DNA from: RFSX01 sp964591455
GTDB taxonomy: Bacteria; Bacteroidota; Bacteroidia; Chitinophagales; Saprospiraceae
Reading direction: 5' to 3'
Assembly: GCA_964591455.1 (NCBI GenBank)
Contig: CAZQDZ010000020.1
Span: 12,967 to 76,966, forward strand
DNA length: 64,000 nt
A program made the position numbers and the translations under genes. A model generated the notes under the pieces. The model searched no databases. It was given only the letters and a program-made list of their open reading frames with translations, and had not been told where the DNA came from. Shown here one piece after another: positions 53,586-63,045 of this stretch; the stretch's first letter is position 1, and each line of letters opens with the position of its first letter.

Positions 53586-54791
53586 ATGAACACGAAAATT
53601 ATTACCAACTCACACTTCTTCCTAGCTACAATAATGGTCTTCCTTCTGGGAATAACCAGCTGCAAACAAGAAGTAAATAATGCTGCCAAACAAGTGAATG
53701 ATACAACGAAGTCAGTTGTAGAATCAGCAAAGAGCCAAGCCAATCAAGCCAAAGATGCGATGGCAGATAAGGCCATGGAAGCCAAGGATAAGATGACAGA
53801 AAAGGCCATGGAAGCAAAGGAGGGTATGAAAGATGTGGTAGAGAACACAAAAGATAAGATGGAAGCAACCAAGGATAAGATGGAAGACATGCCAGATAAG
53901 ATGACTAAAGTAGCTTCATCTTCTAACAAGGCGGCGACAGAAGGGATGGATATAATGGAGAAAGAAGCTGCTAAGAAATCTCACATCGGCGAATACAAAG
54001 TAGCTGAAGAAAAGAAAAAAGTTGTTGCGACTGCTAACAAAGTCACAGATTCTGAGAAACCAGCGATAGAAGCTAAAAAAGAAATACCAAGTGATGTAGA
54101 GAATGTGCCAATAAGGACACAAAAAAAGAAAAAACCAGCTCCAGTTGCGGCAGGACCTAATCATAAGGTCTTTGATGAGATACTTAGAGCGAATGTATCA
54201 TCATCCGGTAAAGTTAATTATGCAGCTATTAAATCAGACAAGGCTAAGCTGGAAGGTTATCTGAAGGAATTAGCTGGGACCAATATAAAGGGTTTAAATA
54301 GAAATGAGCAACTGGCTTATTGGATCAATGCCTACAATGCATTTACCATCAAGAAGATTATAGATAACTATCCTGTTGGAAGCATCACCGACTTGAATGG
54401 TGGGAAGCCATGGGATAGCAAGGATATTAAGTTAGGGGGTGCAGTGTATTCACTGAATAATATAGAGAACGATATCATTAGACCTCAATTCAAGGAGCCA
54501 CGCATACACTTTGCAGTTAACTGTGCTGCCAAGTCTTGTCCACCGCTTCTTAATAGAGCATGGACTGCAGCTAATTTGGAATCAAATTTCGAGAAGCAGA
54601 CCAAAGCTTTTATTAATGACCCTAATCAGAATACCATATCAAGTGGCGCTGCTCAGGTCTCCAAAATTTTTGAATGGTATGGAGAAGACTTCGGTGATCT
54701 GAAAACCTACCTAAATAAATATGCAAAAACAAAGATAGGTTCTGATGTGACCATTGGATTCAGAGATTATGATTGGTCTTTAAACAATTAA
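53586..54791 (+). CDS. Lipoprotein with LEA-like helical repeats fused to DUF547
   Basis: A 401-residue protein. Lipoprotein signal to Cys26 (LLGITSCKQE). Residues about 36-105 are repeats of an 11-residue-like amphipathic pattern (AKDAMADKAMEAKDKMTEKA, KEGMKDVVENTKDKMEATKDK) as in group 3 LEA/desiccation proteins; a Lys/Glu-rich spacer follows to about 190. The C-terminal domain (about 195-400) is DUF547: SGKVNYAAIKSDKAKLEGYL, AYWINAYNAFTIKKIIDNYP and HFAVNCAAKSCPPLLNRAW. DUF547 has a cysteine-protease-like fold (Cys in AKSCPPL). Periplasmic or outer-membrane location likely. Confidence 0.85.
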   Translation: MNTKIITNSHFFLATIMVFLLGITSCKQEVNNAAKQVNDTTKSVVESAKSQANQAKDAMADKAMEAKDKMTEKAMEAKEGMKDVVENTKDKMEATKDKMEDMPDKMTKVASSSNKAATEGMDIMEKEAAKKSHIGEYKVAEEKKKVVATANKVTDSEKPAIEAKKEIPSDVENVPIRTQKKKKPAPVAAGPNHKVFDEILRANVSSSGKVNYAAIKSDKAKLEGYLKELAGTNIKGLNRNEQLAYWINAYNAFTIKKIIDNYPVGSITDLNGGKPWDSKDIKLGGAVYSLNNIENDIIRPQFKEPRIHFAVNCAAKSCPPLLNRAWTAANLESNFEKQTKAFINDPNQNTISSGAAQVSKIFEWYGEDFGDLKTYLNKYAKTKIGSDVTIGFRDYDWSLNN

Positions 54792-54806
54792 TAAATAAAC
54801 AAGATA

Positions 54807-55769
54807 ATGCATATCGTCTTTTTAGACGCTTATACAATATCTCCGGGAGATATGGATTTATCATCTCTGGAGTCAATAGGTGAGGTCGTTCTACATGATA
54901 GAACGGCCTCACTTGATGTTTTACAGCGTTCGGAAAATGCACAAGTCCTCATTACGAATAAGGTGAAGATAACAGCTGAGTTTATAGCGCAGCTACCCAA
55001 GCTGAAGTATATAATAGTCGCAGCGACAGGTTATGATGTGATAGATATCAAAGCAGCCACTGCTCGAAATATCCCAGTGAGTAATGTAAGTGGATACAGC
55101 ACGACCTCAGTTAGCCAGCATGTATTTGCTGTGCTATTGGCGTATCTAAGTAATTCTCAGACTTACTTCGATGAATCAATGAATAGGCAGTGGAGCACCA
55201 AACCAGATTTCTCCTATTGGCATCAGCCTATAGAAGAACTGACTGATTTGACTTTTGGTGTATTTGGTATGGGGACGATAGGTAAGAAAGTGGCCGCGAT
55301 AGCCTTGGCATTTGGCATGAAGACAATTGCGTATAGTAGAAATCCAGAACGGGATGCCATGACTGGCGTGACCATGGTCACAATGGATGAATTGCTGTCA
55401 CAGTCAGATATCTTAAGTTGTCATGTCCCGCTTAATGATTCCACTAAGCATATATTTAATAAAGACACCTTTGCCAAAATGAAGTCCACTGCTATTCTTA
55501 TTAATACAGCTCGTGGTGGAATTATACATGAGACAGACTTGGCAGAGGCGCTTCAAGAGCAACAAATAAAGGCGGCACTTCTGGATGTTTTATCTATAGA
55601 GCCACCTCCAAAGAATCATCCGCTGTTAGGATTAGATAATTGTTACATCACGCCACATCAAGCATGGGCTTCTGTAGCGGCACGAAGACGACTTCTCCGT
55701 GGTATAGTGCATAATATTCAAGGATTTATAGATGGACAATTACGGAACGTTGTCAATGGCTTGGCATAG
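54807..55769 (+). CDS. D-2-hydroxyacid dehydrogenase, glycerate dehydrogenase-like
   Basis: A 320-residue NAD(P)-dependent dehydrogenase. Nucleotide motif GVFGMGTIG (151-159), catalytic Arg236 in NTARGGIIH, Glu265 in LSIEPPP and His284 in ITPHQAW. The pattern is that of hydroxypyruvate reductase/glycerate dehydrogenase (HprA type), reducing a 2-keto acid to the D-hydroxyacid; the exact substrate cannot be read. It lies 15 bases after the DUF547 gene and ends before a long terminator. Confidence 0.9.
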   Translation: MHIVFLDAYTISPGDMDLSSLESIGEVVLHDRTASLDVLQRSENAQVLITNKVKITAEFIAQLPKLKYIIVAATGYDVIDIKAATARNIPVSNVSGYSTTSVSQHVFAVLLAYLSNSQTYFDESMNRQWSTKPDFSYWHQPIEELTDLTFGVFGMGTIGKKVAAIALAFGMKTIAYSRNPERDAMTGVTMVTMDELLSQSDILSCHVPLNDSTKHIFNKDTFAKMKSTAILINTARGGIIHETDLAEALQEQQIKAALLDVLSIEPPPKNHPLLGLDNCYITPHQAWASVAARRRLLRGIVHNIQGFIDGQLRNVVNGLA

Positions 55770-55783
55770 ACAAAATAATAATG

Positions 55784-55834
55784 GCCAATAAAAAAAGCGC
55801 AGAAACATCATGTTTCTGCGCTTTTTTTATTGGC
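55784..55834. terminator. Perfect 24-bp bidirectional terminator
   Basis: GCCAATAAAAAAAGCGCAGA with 4 more bases pairs perfectly with its complement across a TCA loop (arms 55784-55807 and 55811-55834). A and T runs on both sides let it serve both converging genes. Confidence 0.95.
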
Positions 55835-55850
55835 ATATTTACGGACCTGT

Positions 55851-56336
55851 TTAAAGGCTCGGAATCCTCAATGTTTGTCCAGGAAATATAACATTTGGAT
55901 CTTTTAGCATAGGCTGATTGGCCTCGAAAATCTCTTTATATTTCATAGGGTCACCATAGTGCGCCTTGGCAATCTTAGACAATGAATCACCTGATTGTAC
56001 TTCATACATAGTAGAAGCCGGTGCTGGAGCTGCAGCTGGTGTAGTCACAGATATCCTGTCATCGATGGACGCGACGCCATTCATATTTCCTAAGATTAAT
56101 ATAGCCTTCTCTCTGTCAGCTTCAGAATCAGCCTCCCCCCAAATCTTTACCACATCATTTTCAATCTCTATATCTACATTAGAAACATTGACACCAGATC
56201 CTTCTATAATTCCTTCAAGAAGCCCTTCTTGTCTCTCTATCATTGCAGTGTCATCCTTTGCCTTTTCTTCATATTTAGTCTTCTTTTTGTTAAGTAATTC
56301 TGAACCTGCGTTCTTAATAAAATTGAATAATCCCAT
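55851..56336 (-). CDS. BON and LysM domain protein, Kbp-like
   Basis: A 161-residue cytoplasmic-looking protein: N-terminal GLFNFIKNAGSELLNKK, a BON domain (about 43-95: GIIEGSGVNVSNVDIEIEND, GVASIDDRISV) and a C-terminal LysM domain (about 108-160: YEVQSGDSLSKIAKAHYGD, MLKDPNVIFPGQTLRIPSL). The layout and length match E. coli Kbp (YgaU), a potassium-binding protein of osmotic adaptation. Leftward, ended by the terminator at 55784. Confidence 0.92.
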   Translation of the reverse strand: MGLFNFIKNAGSELLNKKKTKYEEKAKDDTAMIERQEGLLEGIIEGSGVNVSNVDIEIENDVVKIWGEADSEADREKAILILGNMNGVASIDDRISVTTPAAAPAPASTMYEVQSGDSLSKIAKAHYGDPMKYKEIFEANQPMLKDPNVIFPGQTLRIPSL

Positions 56337-56478
56337 TTGTTATAAGGTTGTTTTTTGTGAGTAAATTGAATTTTCATGTAAAATAACTACATAGACCAGC
56401 CAATAATTCTCTAAAGTTCTATTTTTTATAAAAAGCCTTCTCTTTAGCAGTGTGAAGGGATTAAAGTTCTAAATACTC

Positions 56479-56486
56479 TATATTTG
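56479..56486 (+). promoter_or_regulatory. Candidate -7 box of the 133-residue gene
   Basis: TATATTTG, exact TAnnTTTG match, 17 bases before the ATG at 56504. Confidence 0.45.
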
Positions 56487-56503
56487 CGTTTTATTCTAAA
56501 TAG

Positions 56504-56905
56504 ATGATTAGATTAATTCAGATTCTTATTCTTGCCTTTCTTATGGGCAATGGCTTGCAGCCATTGTTAAAGGAAGCGGGTTGGATAGTACAGCCTGAGC
56601 AAGAAGTAGGAGATGCAAATTCTGATCAGGATGGCTGTGACTCAGAAGATGCAGACCAAAGTGAATCATCAGATGATGATCTCAGTGAGAAGCCAAGACG
56701 TCTAATCAAAGAGCCTAAGCCCCATGATTTAGACTTTTCATCTCCCCCTTCCAGTTACAATTCTTCTAGCTTTCTTGTTACAATTCCTATATGTGAGGAA
56801 GGAAGAAAGCTAACACAAGCAGATAGACTACCTAAGATTTCTTCCTCGCTAATGAGGAGGACTTACTTCTCCAAGTCAGTAAGTCATTCACATCCAATAA
56901 GTTAA
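56504..56905 (+). CDS. Small exported protein, unknown
   Basis: A 133-residue protein with a hydrophobic N-terminus (MIRLIQILILAFLMGNGLQ) and a low-complexity acidic stretch (DANSDQDGCDSEDADQSESSDDD in two overlapping parts, about 37-61), then a basic, serine-rich tail. No family recognised. A good -7 box lies upstream, and the frame has no competing overlap, so it is probably a real gene, perhaps a short export or surface-associated peptide. Confidence 0.5.
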   Translation: MIRLIQILILAFLMGNGLQPLLKEAGWIVQPEQEVGDANSDQDGCDSEDADQSESSDDDLSEKPRRLIKEPKPHDLDFSSPPSSYNSSSFLVTIPICEEGRKLTQADRLPKISSSLMRRTYFSKSVSHSHPIS

Positions 56906-57067
56906 GGATTAAAATGAAATTGCTCGTCCTTCAGTGGCGACACTTTTAGCCTCATTTCTATTTATTCTGATTTGTCAGTTTTGACTATGAAGATTCAATG
57001 ATGGATTTGAGAGGCTTTATTTGTTACACTTATTTATTGAATCACACGCTTTTAAAACTATATAAAA

Positions 57068-60000
57068 ATGCAAGGAAACGGATTAATCAAAGTTTTTTTG
57101 GTATTGCTCATTATTGTTAGTCTACTACAGGTATTCTATATGCTGCCAACTAGGAAAGTGGAAAGGAATGCACAGGAGTACGCAGAACAATATGTAAATA
57201 CACATCCAAATATGGATCCTTATGAAGCTAGACGAACAGCTAAGTTTGAATATCTGGATTCTATATCATCTGAGAATATATTTTCTATTCCTTTATTAGG
57301 AAAGTTCACATATAACGATCTCAAGCAGAGACAATTAGCACTGGGACTAGACCTCAAGGGAGGTATGAGTTCGGTACTCCAAGTTGACCTGAAGGAGATG
57401 CTTATGAACTTATCTAGAAATAGTAAAGATCCATCATTTCTAGCAGCATTGGATGCTGCTGAGAAAGCACAAACAGGATCCCAATCTGATTTTATAAGCC
57501 TATTTGGTCAAGAATATGCTAAGCAACCTGACAAGAAAAACCTGGCTTATATATTCAGAAGAGATGGATCTATGCAAGAGCTTATAAATACTCAGTCGAG
57601 TGATGGAGAGGTCATCAGAGTATTGAGAGACAAAGCGAACGAAACAGTAGATTTGACTTTCAAAATGCTGAAAGAGAGAATCAACAAGCTTGGGGTCGTA
57701 CAACCAAATGTATCTCTAGATGATTCGAGAGATTTAATTATAGTGGAGATGCCTGGTATAGAAAATCCAGAAAGAGCCAGAGAATTTCTTAATGCTTCTG
57801 CAGCACTGGAATTCTGGGATACCTACCGTAATTCGGACCCAGAGAATATCATGGCTAAACTAAGACAAGCAGATACAAAATTGAAAGGTAATGCACCTGT
57901 AGAAACGACGACAGTATATGATACGATATGGTCTCCTAAGATTGATACTTTAGGAAACCTGACAGGTGATTCTACCTTCACAGTACAACCGAAGACAACC
58001 ACTGGAGGGCTGGATGATGGTCCACTACTGAGTCTTCTGGAGCTGAACACAACTGGTTCTTATGGAACGACTGGAATGGGCGCAGCAGAGAAAAATCAGC
58101 GTAAAGCGATCACTGCTTTACTGGATAGATCTGACATAAAGTCAATCTTCCCTGCTGATTCTAAGTTTATGTGGAGTAGAATGCCGCACACAGATTTTCA
58201 GACCAGAGAAGAGACTAATCTGTATATACTTCACCTCATTAAGAAAATTCCTGGATCTGACAAAGCCCCTATAGAAGGTGATGTGATAGAAACAGCTGGT
58301 CATAGTCCTGATCCCGTAAGTGGTCAGATGGCTGTAAACCTTAGAATGAACAATCAGGGCTCTCAGAAGTGGGCAGAGATGACGACAAAGGCTGCTAATG
58401 CAGGTAATAGAGAAGTGGCGATAACGATAGATGGAGAAGTCATATCTGCTCCTAGTGTTAATGGCCCAATCACTGGTGGAAATACCCAGATAACTGGAAA
58501 TTTTTCAGTTCAGGAAGCAGCAGACTTTGCAAGCTTATTAGAGATAGGAAAATTACCCGCTTCTGTAAATACCATTCAGGAATCTACAGTAGGACCTTCC
58601 TTAGGTGCTAAGAATATCAGCAGTTCTGTCAGATCATTGATAGTCGGATTTGCATTGATACTCATCTTCATGGTATTGTACTATGGCGGAGCTGGCTTTT
58701 TCTCCATCCTGGCTCTTTTGCTGAATATGTTTTTCATATTTGGTGCATTAGCATCCTTCGGAACAGTTCTGACACTACCAGGTATAGCCGGTATTGTATT
58801 GACAGTCGGTATGGCTGTGGATGCCAATGTGATTATCTATGAGAGAATAAGGGAAGAGCTGCGGGCAGGAAAAACCCTACTCGCCTCAATCAATGATGGA
58901 TTTAAACATTCCTATTCAGCAATTATAGATGCCAATGTAACCACTCTATTAGTTGCATTTGTCTTGGCTTACTTCGGACTAGGACCTATCAAAGGATTCG
59001 CAGTTGTATTGATAATCGGTGTACTTTCATCACTATTCACAGCAGTACTTATAGGCCGAATGCTGATAGACTGGTGGACTAAAGGTGACAGAGGGTTGAG
59101 CTTTTGGACAGGTGCTTCTAAGAATGCTTTTGCTAATTTGAACATTGATTGGATAGGTAAAAGAAAAATAGCTTATTTCATGTCTGGTGCAGTTATCCTA
59201 GCTGGATTGGCATCTATGTTTACCAGAGGTTTCGACCTAGGGGTTGATTTCAAAGGAGGTTATTCATTCAATGTAGAATTCCCTGAAGGCACATCAGCTA
59301 CTAAAGAATCATTGCAGGATGGATTAACAGCAGTCTTTGGCAAAGCACCAGTAGTAAAAGCAGTAGATACCAAAAATACTTTCAATGTCGTCACAGATTA
59401 TCTAGTAGATAATACCGATGATGATGCAGCTGATAAAGTAACTAGAAAACTACATGAAGGAGTAGCGGCGGTGACTGGCTCTTCAGTACCATATGATAGA
59501 TTCAAATTGACGGATGCAGAGGGTGTTGCACATATCACGAGTTCTACCAAGGTAGGACCGACCATTGCAGATGATATTAAGCGAAGTTCATTCTATGCAG
59601 GTATTTTTGCCTTGCTGCTTATCTTCTTATACATCTTTATCCGATTCAATAAGTGGCAATATAGTTTAGGTGCCGTAACGGCACTCTTCCACGATACATT
59701 AGTGGTGCTTTCTATGTTCTCTCTATTACATGGATTCTTCCCTTTCTCAATGGAAGTAGATCAGGCATTTATCGCAGCCATACTTACAGTAATCGGGTAC
59801 TCCATAAATGATACCGTGGTATTATTTGATAGAATCAGAGAGTTCTTAGGTATTTATCCTAAGGAGGATACAGATAGCATATTGAATAAAGCAATCAATA
59901 GTACGTTCTCTAGAACGATCATTACATCGATTACAACGCTTATAATGATTACACCACTATTCCTTTTTGGAGGTGGAAGTATTAAAGGTTTTGCCTTTGC

Positions 60001-60142
60001 TTTAATTATAGGTATTCTGGTAGGTACATATTCTTCTATATTCGTGGCAACACCTATAGTAAGAGACTTATCATCTGATCTTAAGCCTAAGAAAATTGAA
60101 TCTAAGAAGAGCTTCTCTAAAGCTGCTAAAGCAGTTAGATAA
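57068..60142 (+). CDS. secDF: Protein translocase subunits SecD and SecF fused
   Basis: A 1024-residue SecDF fusion, the accessory translocase that uses the proton gradient to help proteins across the inner membrane. SecD half: helix at about 7-25, LGLDLKGGMSSVLQVDL, P1 domain to about 510, then six-helix region with GMAVDANVIIYERIREEL. SecF half starts at about 700: LGVDFKGGYSFNVEFPEG, GPTIADDIKRSSFYAG, and the YSINDTVVLFDRIREFLG motif. Fusion is normal in Bacteroidota. Monocistronic, with a terminator at 60173. Confidence 0.96.
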   Translation: MQGNGLIKVFLVLLIIVSLLQVFYMLPTRKVERNAQEYAEQYVNTHPNMDPYEARRTAKFEYLDSISSENIFSIPLLGKFTYNDLKQRQLALGLDLKGGMSSVLQVDLKEMLMNLSRNSKDPSFLAALDAAEKAQTGSQSDFISLFGQEYAKQPDKKNLAYIFRRDGSMQELINTQSSDGEVIRVLRDKANETVDLTFKMLKERINKLGVVQPNVSLDDSRDLIIVEMPGIENPERAREFLNASAALEFWDTYRNSDPENIMAKLRQADTKLKGNAPVETTTVYDTIWSPKIDTLGNLTGDSTFTVQPKTTTGGLDDGPLLSLLELNTTGSYGTTGMGAAEKNQRKAITALLDRSDIKSIFPADSKFMWSRMPHTDFQTREETNLYILHLIKKIPGSDKAPIEGDVIETAGHSPDPVSGQMAVNLRMNNQGSQKWAEMTTKAANAGNREVAITIDGEVISAPSVNGPITGGNTQITGNFSVQEAADFASLLEIGKLPASVNTIQESTVGPSLGAKNISSSVRSLIVGFALILIFMVLYYGGAGFFSILALLLNMFFIFGALASFGTVLTLPGIAGIVLTVGMAVDANVIIYERIREELRAGKTLLASINDGFKHSYSAIIDANVTTLLVAFVLAYFGLGPIKGFAVVLIIGVLSSLFTAVLIGRMLIDWWTKGDRGLSFWTGASKNAFANLNIDWIGKRKIAYFMSGAVILAGLASMFTRGFDLGVDFKGGYSFNVEFPEGTSATKESLQDGLTAVFGKAPVVKAVDTKNTFNVVTDYLVDNTDDDAADKVTRKLHEGVAAVTGSSVPYDRFKLTDAEGVAHITSSTKVGPTIADDIKRSSFYAGIFALLLIFLYIFIRFNKWQYSLGAVTALFHDTLVVLSMFSLLHGFFPFSMEVDQAFIAAILTVIGYSINDTVVLFDRIREFLGIYPKEDTDSILNKAINSTFSRTIITSITTLIMITPLFLFGGGSIKGFAFALIIGILVGTYSSIFVATPIVRDLSSDLKPKKIESKKSFSKAAKAVR

Positions 60143-60172
60143 CTCATAGGTTCAATAATTAGATATACTGAG

Positions 60173-60208
60173 AGCTTCCACCTTAACTAAGGTGGAAGCT
60201 TTCTTTTT
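60173..60208 (+). terminator. Rho-independent terminator after secDF
   Basis: Perfect 13-bp stem AGCTTCCACCTTA/TAAGGTGGAAGCT with a 2-base nominal loop, then TTCTTTTT. Confidence 0.85.
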
Positions 60209-60342
60209 ACTTAAATAACTCATTTCCGCTCAGTTTTTTGTGTAATTTTTTCTCGATTTGTATCTATTGTAATGAATACTAACTCCTATATACCTGTTCG
60301 TCCAACAATTGAAAGTACAATCACGTTATCTTGGGAGTGAAT

Positions 60343-62316
60343 ATGAGAACCAGACTTTACATATATACCCTGTCTATATTGTTGCTTGTGGCGGCTTGCC
60401 AGGTGACTAAAAAAGTCAAAGATGGAGACACAGCTTATCATCTGAAGCAATATTCTGTGGCCGTAGAGATGCTGGAGCAGGAGTATGAGAAAGCGGGTTC
60501 TATAGATATTAGATTGAGAAAGTCCCTTTACTTAGCGAAGTCGTACAATTACCTTCAGAATCATGCTGCCTCAGTAGAATGGTATGAAAAGGCCAATAAA
60601 ATAGATCCTAAATTACAAGTTAGATCAGACCTTGCCGAAGCTTATAAAAAGAATGACCAGTATGAAAATGCCTACGAGATCTATTCCAAATTATATAAAG
60701 AAACACGTGAGTTAAGCTGGAGTCAGAAAGCGCAGTTTTGTAAGCAAGCTATAGTCCAATTACGTGAGGTCAAGAACTATAATATAACCACGTTCTCAGC
60801 AAATACAGCCTATAATGAATACAGTCCTTTTTATTTAGATGCAGAACATATCGTATTTACATCTGATAGGGAAGGTAGTACAGGAGGAGGTACTTATAAA
60901 TGGACCGGCAATTCATTCTCGGATATCTATGTGACAAACATACATGGACGCAACGTTGTCAACTTTGATGCGATACTTAATTCGGATGCAAATGAGGGAA
61001 CGCCTTGCCTATCCATAGACAGAAATGAAATTTATTTCACTCGCTGCGAATCACTAGATCTGAGAAACCAACATTGTCGTATTTATTTTAGTAATCGGCC
61101 CAATGGTTTTTGGATGGAGCCAGAGCCATTGATGTTTTTTGGAGAGGATACCAACTTTGCCCACCCATGTCTGCTGGAACAAGATAGCGTGCTTGTCTTT
61201 TCTGCAGCGCCAGCTAACAGTGATGGTACTTATGACTTATACTATTCAGTCAGAGTAGAAGGCGGATGGTCAGAAGCAGAACTTATGCCGTCATCTATTA
61301 ATAGTCTCGGCGATGAAAAGTTTCCTACCGCTTATCAAGATACCTTGTTCTTTTCTTCAGACGAATTGCCTGGTTATGGAGGGTTAGATATCTTCAAGAC
61401 GTATCTGAAGTCAGATGGTTCTTGGTCCATACCTCAGAACGTAGGCGTACCCATCAATAGCGGGGGAGACGATTTTGGACTGGTAGTGGATCCTGCAAGA
61501 CCCTTCCCTAGAGACATCGTTTTGCAAGGATATATATCTTCAAGCAGAACACATGGCAATGGGGATGATATTTTCTTCTTTACTCAGTACAAGGAAAAAC
61601 CTGAAGACTTACCCCAAGAGGATGTTACAGATGATAATGCCATAAGCAGAGATGTTTATATATCAGTACGTGTAGTAGAAGTCCAATATGAGAATAATGA
61701 TCCCAATGGTCGTATCATAGGAAAGACACCTCTTAATGATGTAGCTTTATCCGTTGAGTATTTGGGTGACAATGATCAGGTGACCACAGACAAGAACGGA
61801 AGATACACGACACAAGCTTTGTCTCAGACTAGCTATGCAATCACTGCGACCAAAGATGGTTACCTAACCGATGCTAGGATGCTTAGCACTAGGATACCAC
61901 CGCTAATGAAAAACGATACAACGATCAATCTGGAAATTCCTTTGGATAAAATAAGATACGATGCAGAGATCGTGCTGGAAAGTATATACTACGATTATAA
62001 TAAATGGGATATAAGAAAGGATGCTAAGCCGAGCCTTGATACGTTAAAGAATCTCCTCTTTCACAATCCTTCACTCAATATAGAACTGGCATCACATACG
62101 GATTGCCGTGGAGAGGACGACTACAATGAATTTCTATCTCAGAAAAGAGCGCAGTCTGCAGTCCAATATTTAGAAGAGTCAGGCATTACTTCAGATCGCC
62201 TGACAGCTAAAGGATATGGGGAAACTAAACCCTCCATAAATTGCAACTGTGATGACTGCTCAGAAGACCAGCATCAAGCTAATAGACGAACCACTTTCAG
62301 AATTCTGAAACGCTAG
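60343..62316 (+). CDS. PorE-like TPR/PD40/CRD/OmpA lipoprotein
   Basis: A 657-residue lipoprotein (lipobox LLLVAAC, about Cys19). Domains in order: TPR repeats (about 25-135: LAKSYNYLQNHAASVEWYEKA), PD40 beta-propeller (about 165-415: EYSPFYLDAEHIVFTSDREG, GGLDIFKTYL), a carboxypeptidase-regulatory-like domain (about 445-520) and OmpA C-terminal domain (about 540-655: ASHTDCRGEDDYNEFLSQKRA, GYGETKP). This is the architecture of PorE, the T9SS component of Porphyromonas gingivalis that binds peptidoglycan. Relatives without T9SS roles exist. ATG at 60343 chosen over a TTG at 60331. Confidence 0.85.
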   Translation: MRTRLYIYTLSILLLVAACQVTKKVKDGDTAYHLKQYSVAVEMLEQEYEKAGSIDIRLRKSLYLAKSYNYLQNHAASVEWYEKANKIDPKLQVRSDLAEAYKKNDQYENAYEIYSKLYKETRELSWSQKAQFCKQAIVQLREVKNYNITTFSANTAYNEYSPFYLDAEHIVFTSDREGSTGGGTYKWTGNSFSDIYVTNIHGRNVVNFDAILNSDANEGTPCLSIDRNEIYFTRCESLDLRNQHCRIYFSNRPNGFWMEPEPLMFFGEDTNFAHPCLLEQDSVLVFSAAPANSDGTYDLYYSVRVEGGWSEAELMPSSINSLGDEKFPTAYQDTLFFSSDELPGYGGLDIFKTYLKSDGSWSIPQNVGVPINSGGDDFGLVVDPARPFPRDIVLQGYISSSRTHGNGDDIFFFTQYKEKPEDLPQEDVTDDNAISRDVYISVRVVEVQYENNDPNGRIIGKTPLNDVALSVEYLGDNDQVTTDKNGRYTTQALSQTSYAITATKDGYLTDARMLSTRIPPLMKNDTTINLEIPLDKIRYDAEIVLESIYYDYNKWDIRKDAKPSLDTLKNLLFHNPSLNIELASHTDCRGEDDYNEFLSQKRAQSAVQYLEESGITSDRLTAKGYGETKPSINCNCDDCSEDQHQANRRTTFRILKR

Positions 62317-62333
62317 GAATAAAGAACTAGAAT

Positions 62334-62717
62334 CTATTTTTCTGTAACGATGATTGTAGCCTCTATCACCTGAGTATCATCTATAAATGTAGCCTCTAGG
62401 CGATGTAATGCACCGGACGTGAAATCACGCGTAGGCAAGACTATTAGCTCAGAACCAATTATATTATACTCCTTTATAACTTCTTCGTCTGTATATAATT
62501 GTAAGCTCCTGAGCGGCTTGTCAGATCTGATATGAATTTGATTTCTCCACTCCACATATTTGATACTGAAGTCGAATGGCATCTTGTTGTTTTCAGTATA
62601 CTCAATAACCACATTTGTGTTATTAGTTTTATTAATTTGACTGTGAGCTGATTCGTAATTTGAACAAATGAGGGATATTGTAATCAGAATTACTTTAATA
62701 ATAGAATTTGTAGACAT
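62334..62717 (-). CDS. Small secreted protein, unknown
   Basis: A 127-residue protein with a signal peptide to about residue 26 (SAHSQ) and a beta-rich mature domain (NVVIEYTENNKMPFDFSIKYVEW, IHIRSDKPLRSLQLYTDEE, LHRLEATFIDDTQVIEATIIV). No family recognised. Its stop lies 17 bases from the convergent PorE-like stop with no visible hairpin. Confidence 0.6.
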   Translation of the reverse strand: MSTNSIIKVILITISLICSNYESAHSQINKTNNTNVVIEYTENNKMPFDFSIKYVEWRNQIHIRSDKPLRSLQLYTDEEVIKEYNIIGSELIVLPTRDFTSGALHRLEATFIDDTQVIEATIIVTEK

Positions 62718-62898
62718 GTTCCTTTAGTGTTAATAGCTAATTAGTGCAAAATCTGTACCATAGATAACTCATTATGATATTTTTTGGATTAGTCTTTTCT
62801 CTGCGTATCAATATGCTAATGTTGAGCGGTAATAAATCCCGCCACTAGCTGCTGACCCTTGTCCTGAAATTGTAAAGATATAGAGCTGCAAGGACTGA

Positions 62899-62919
62899 GA
62901 AATCTCCACAAGGTCGATT
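62899..62919 (-). repeat. Isolated fragment of the 159-nt repeat
   Basis: On the minus strand it reads AATCGACCTTGTGGAGATTT plus one C, identical to the core of units B, D, E and F more than 17 kb away. Confidence 0.75.
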
Positions 62920-62936
62920 AGAAAGAAATGGCTAAG

Positions 62937-62976
62937 AATCCTGTTAATCCTAAAATCCTGATAATCCTGATTCTGA
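62937..62976 (+). repeat. Short AATCCTG tandem repeat
   Basis: Four imperfect copies: AATCCTGTT, AATCCTAAA, ATCCTGATA, ATCCTGATTCTG. Similar intergenic AATCCTG strings are common in Bacteroidota. Confidence 0.65.
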
Positions 62977-62998
62977 CAAAGGAGGAAGTGAGGAGAAT

Positions 62999-63043
62999 GG
63001 GTGATAGCGTATGGAATCGCGACTACAAGTCGAGAGGAGCGGA
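62999..63043 (+). repeat. GACTACAAGTC hairpin element, copy 4
   Basis: TAGCGTATGGAATCGCGACT then ACAAGTCGAG: same layout as the elements at 47891 and 48071 (AGCRTAT, then palindromic GACT-nCA-AGTC). Confidence 0.55.
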
Positions 63044-63045
63044 TT

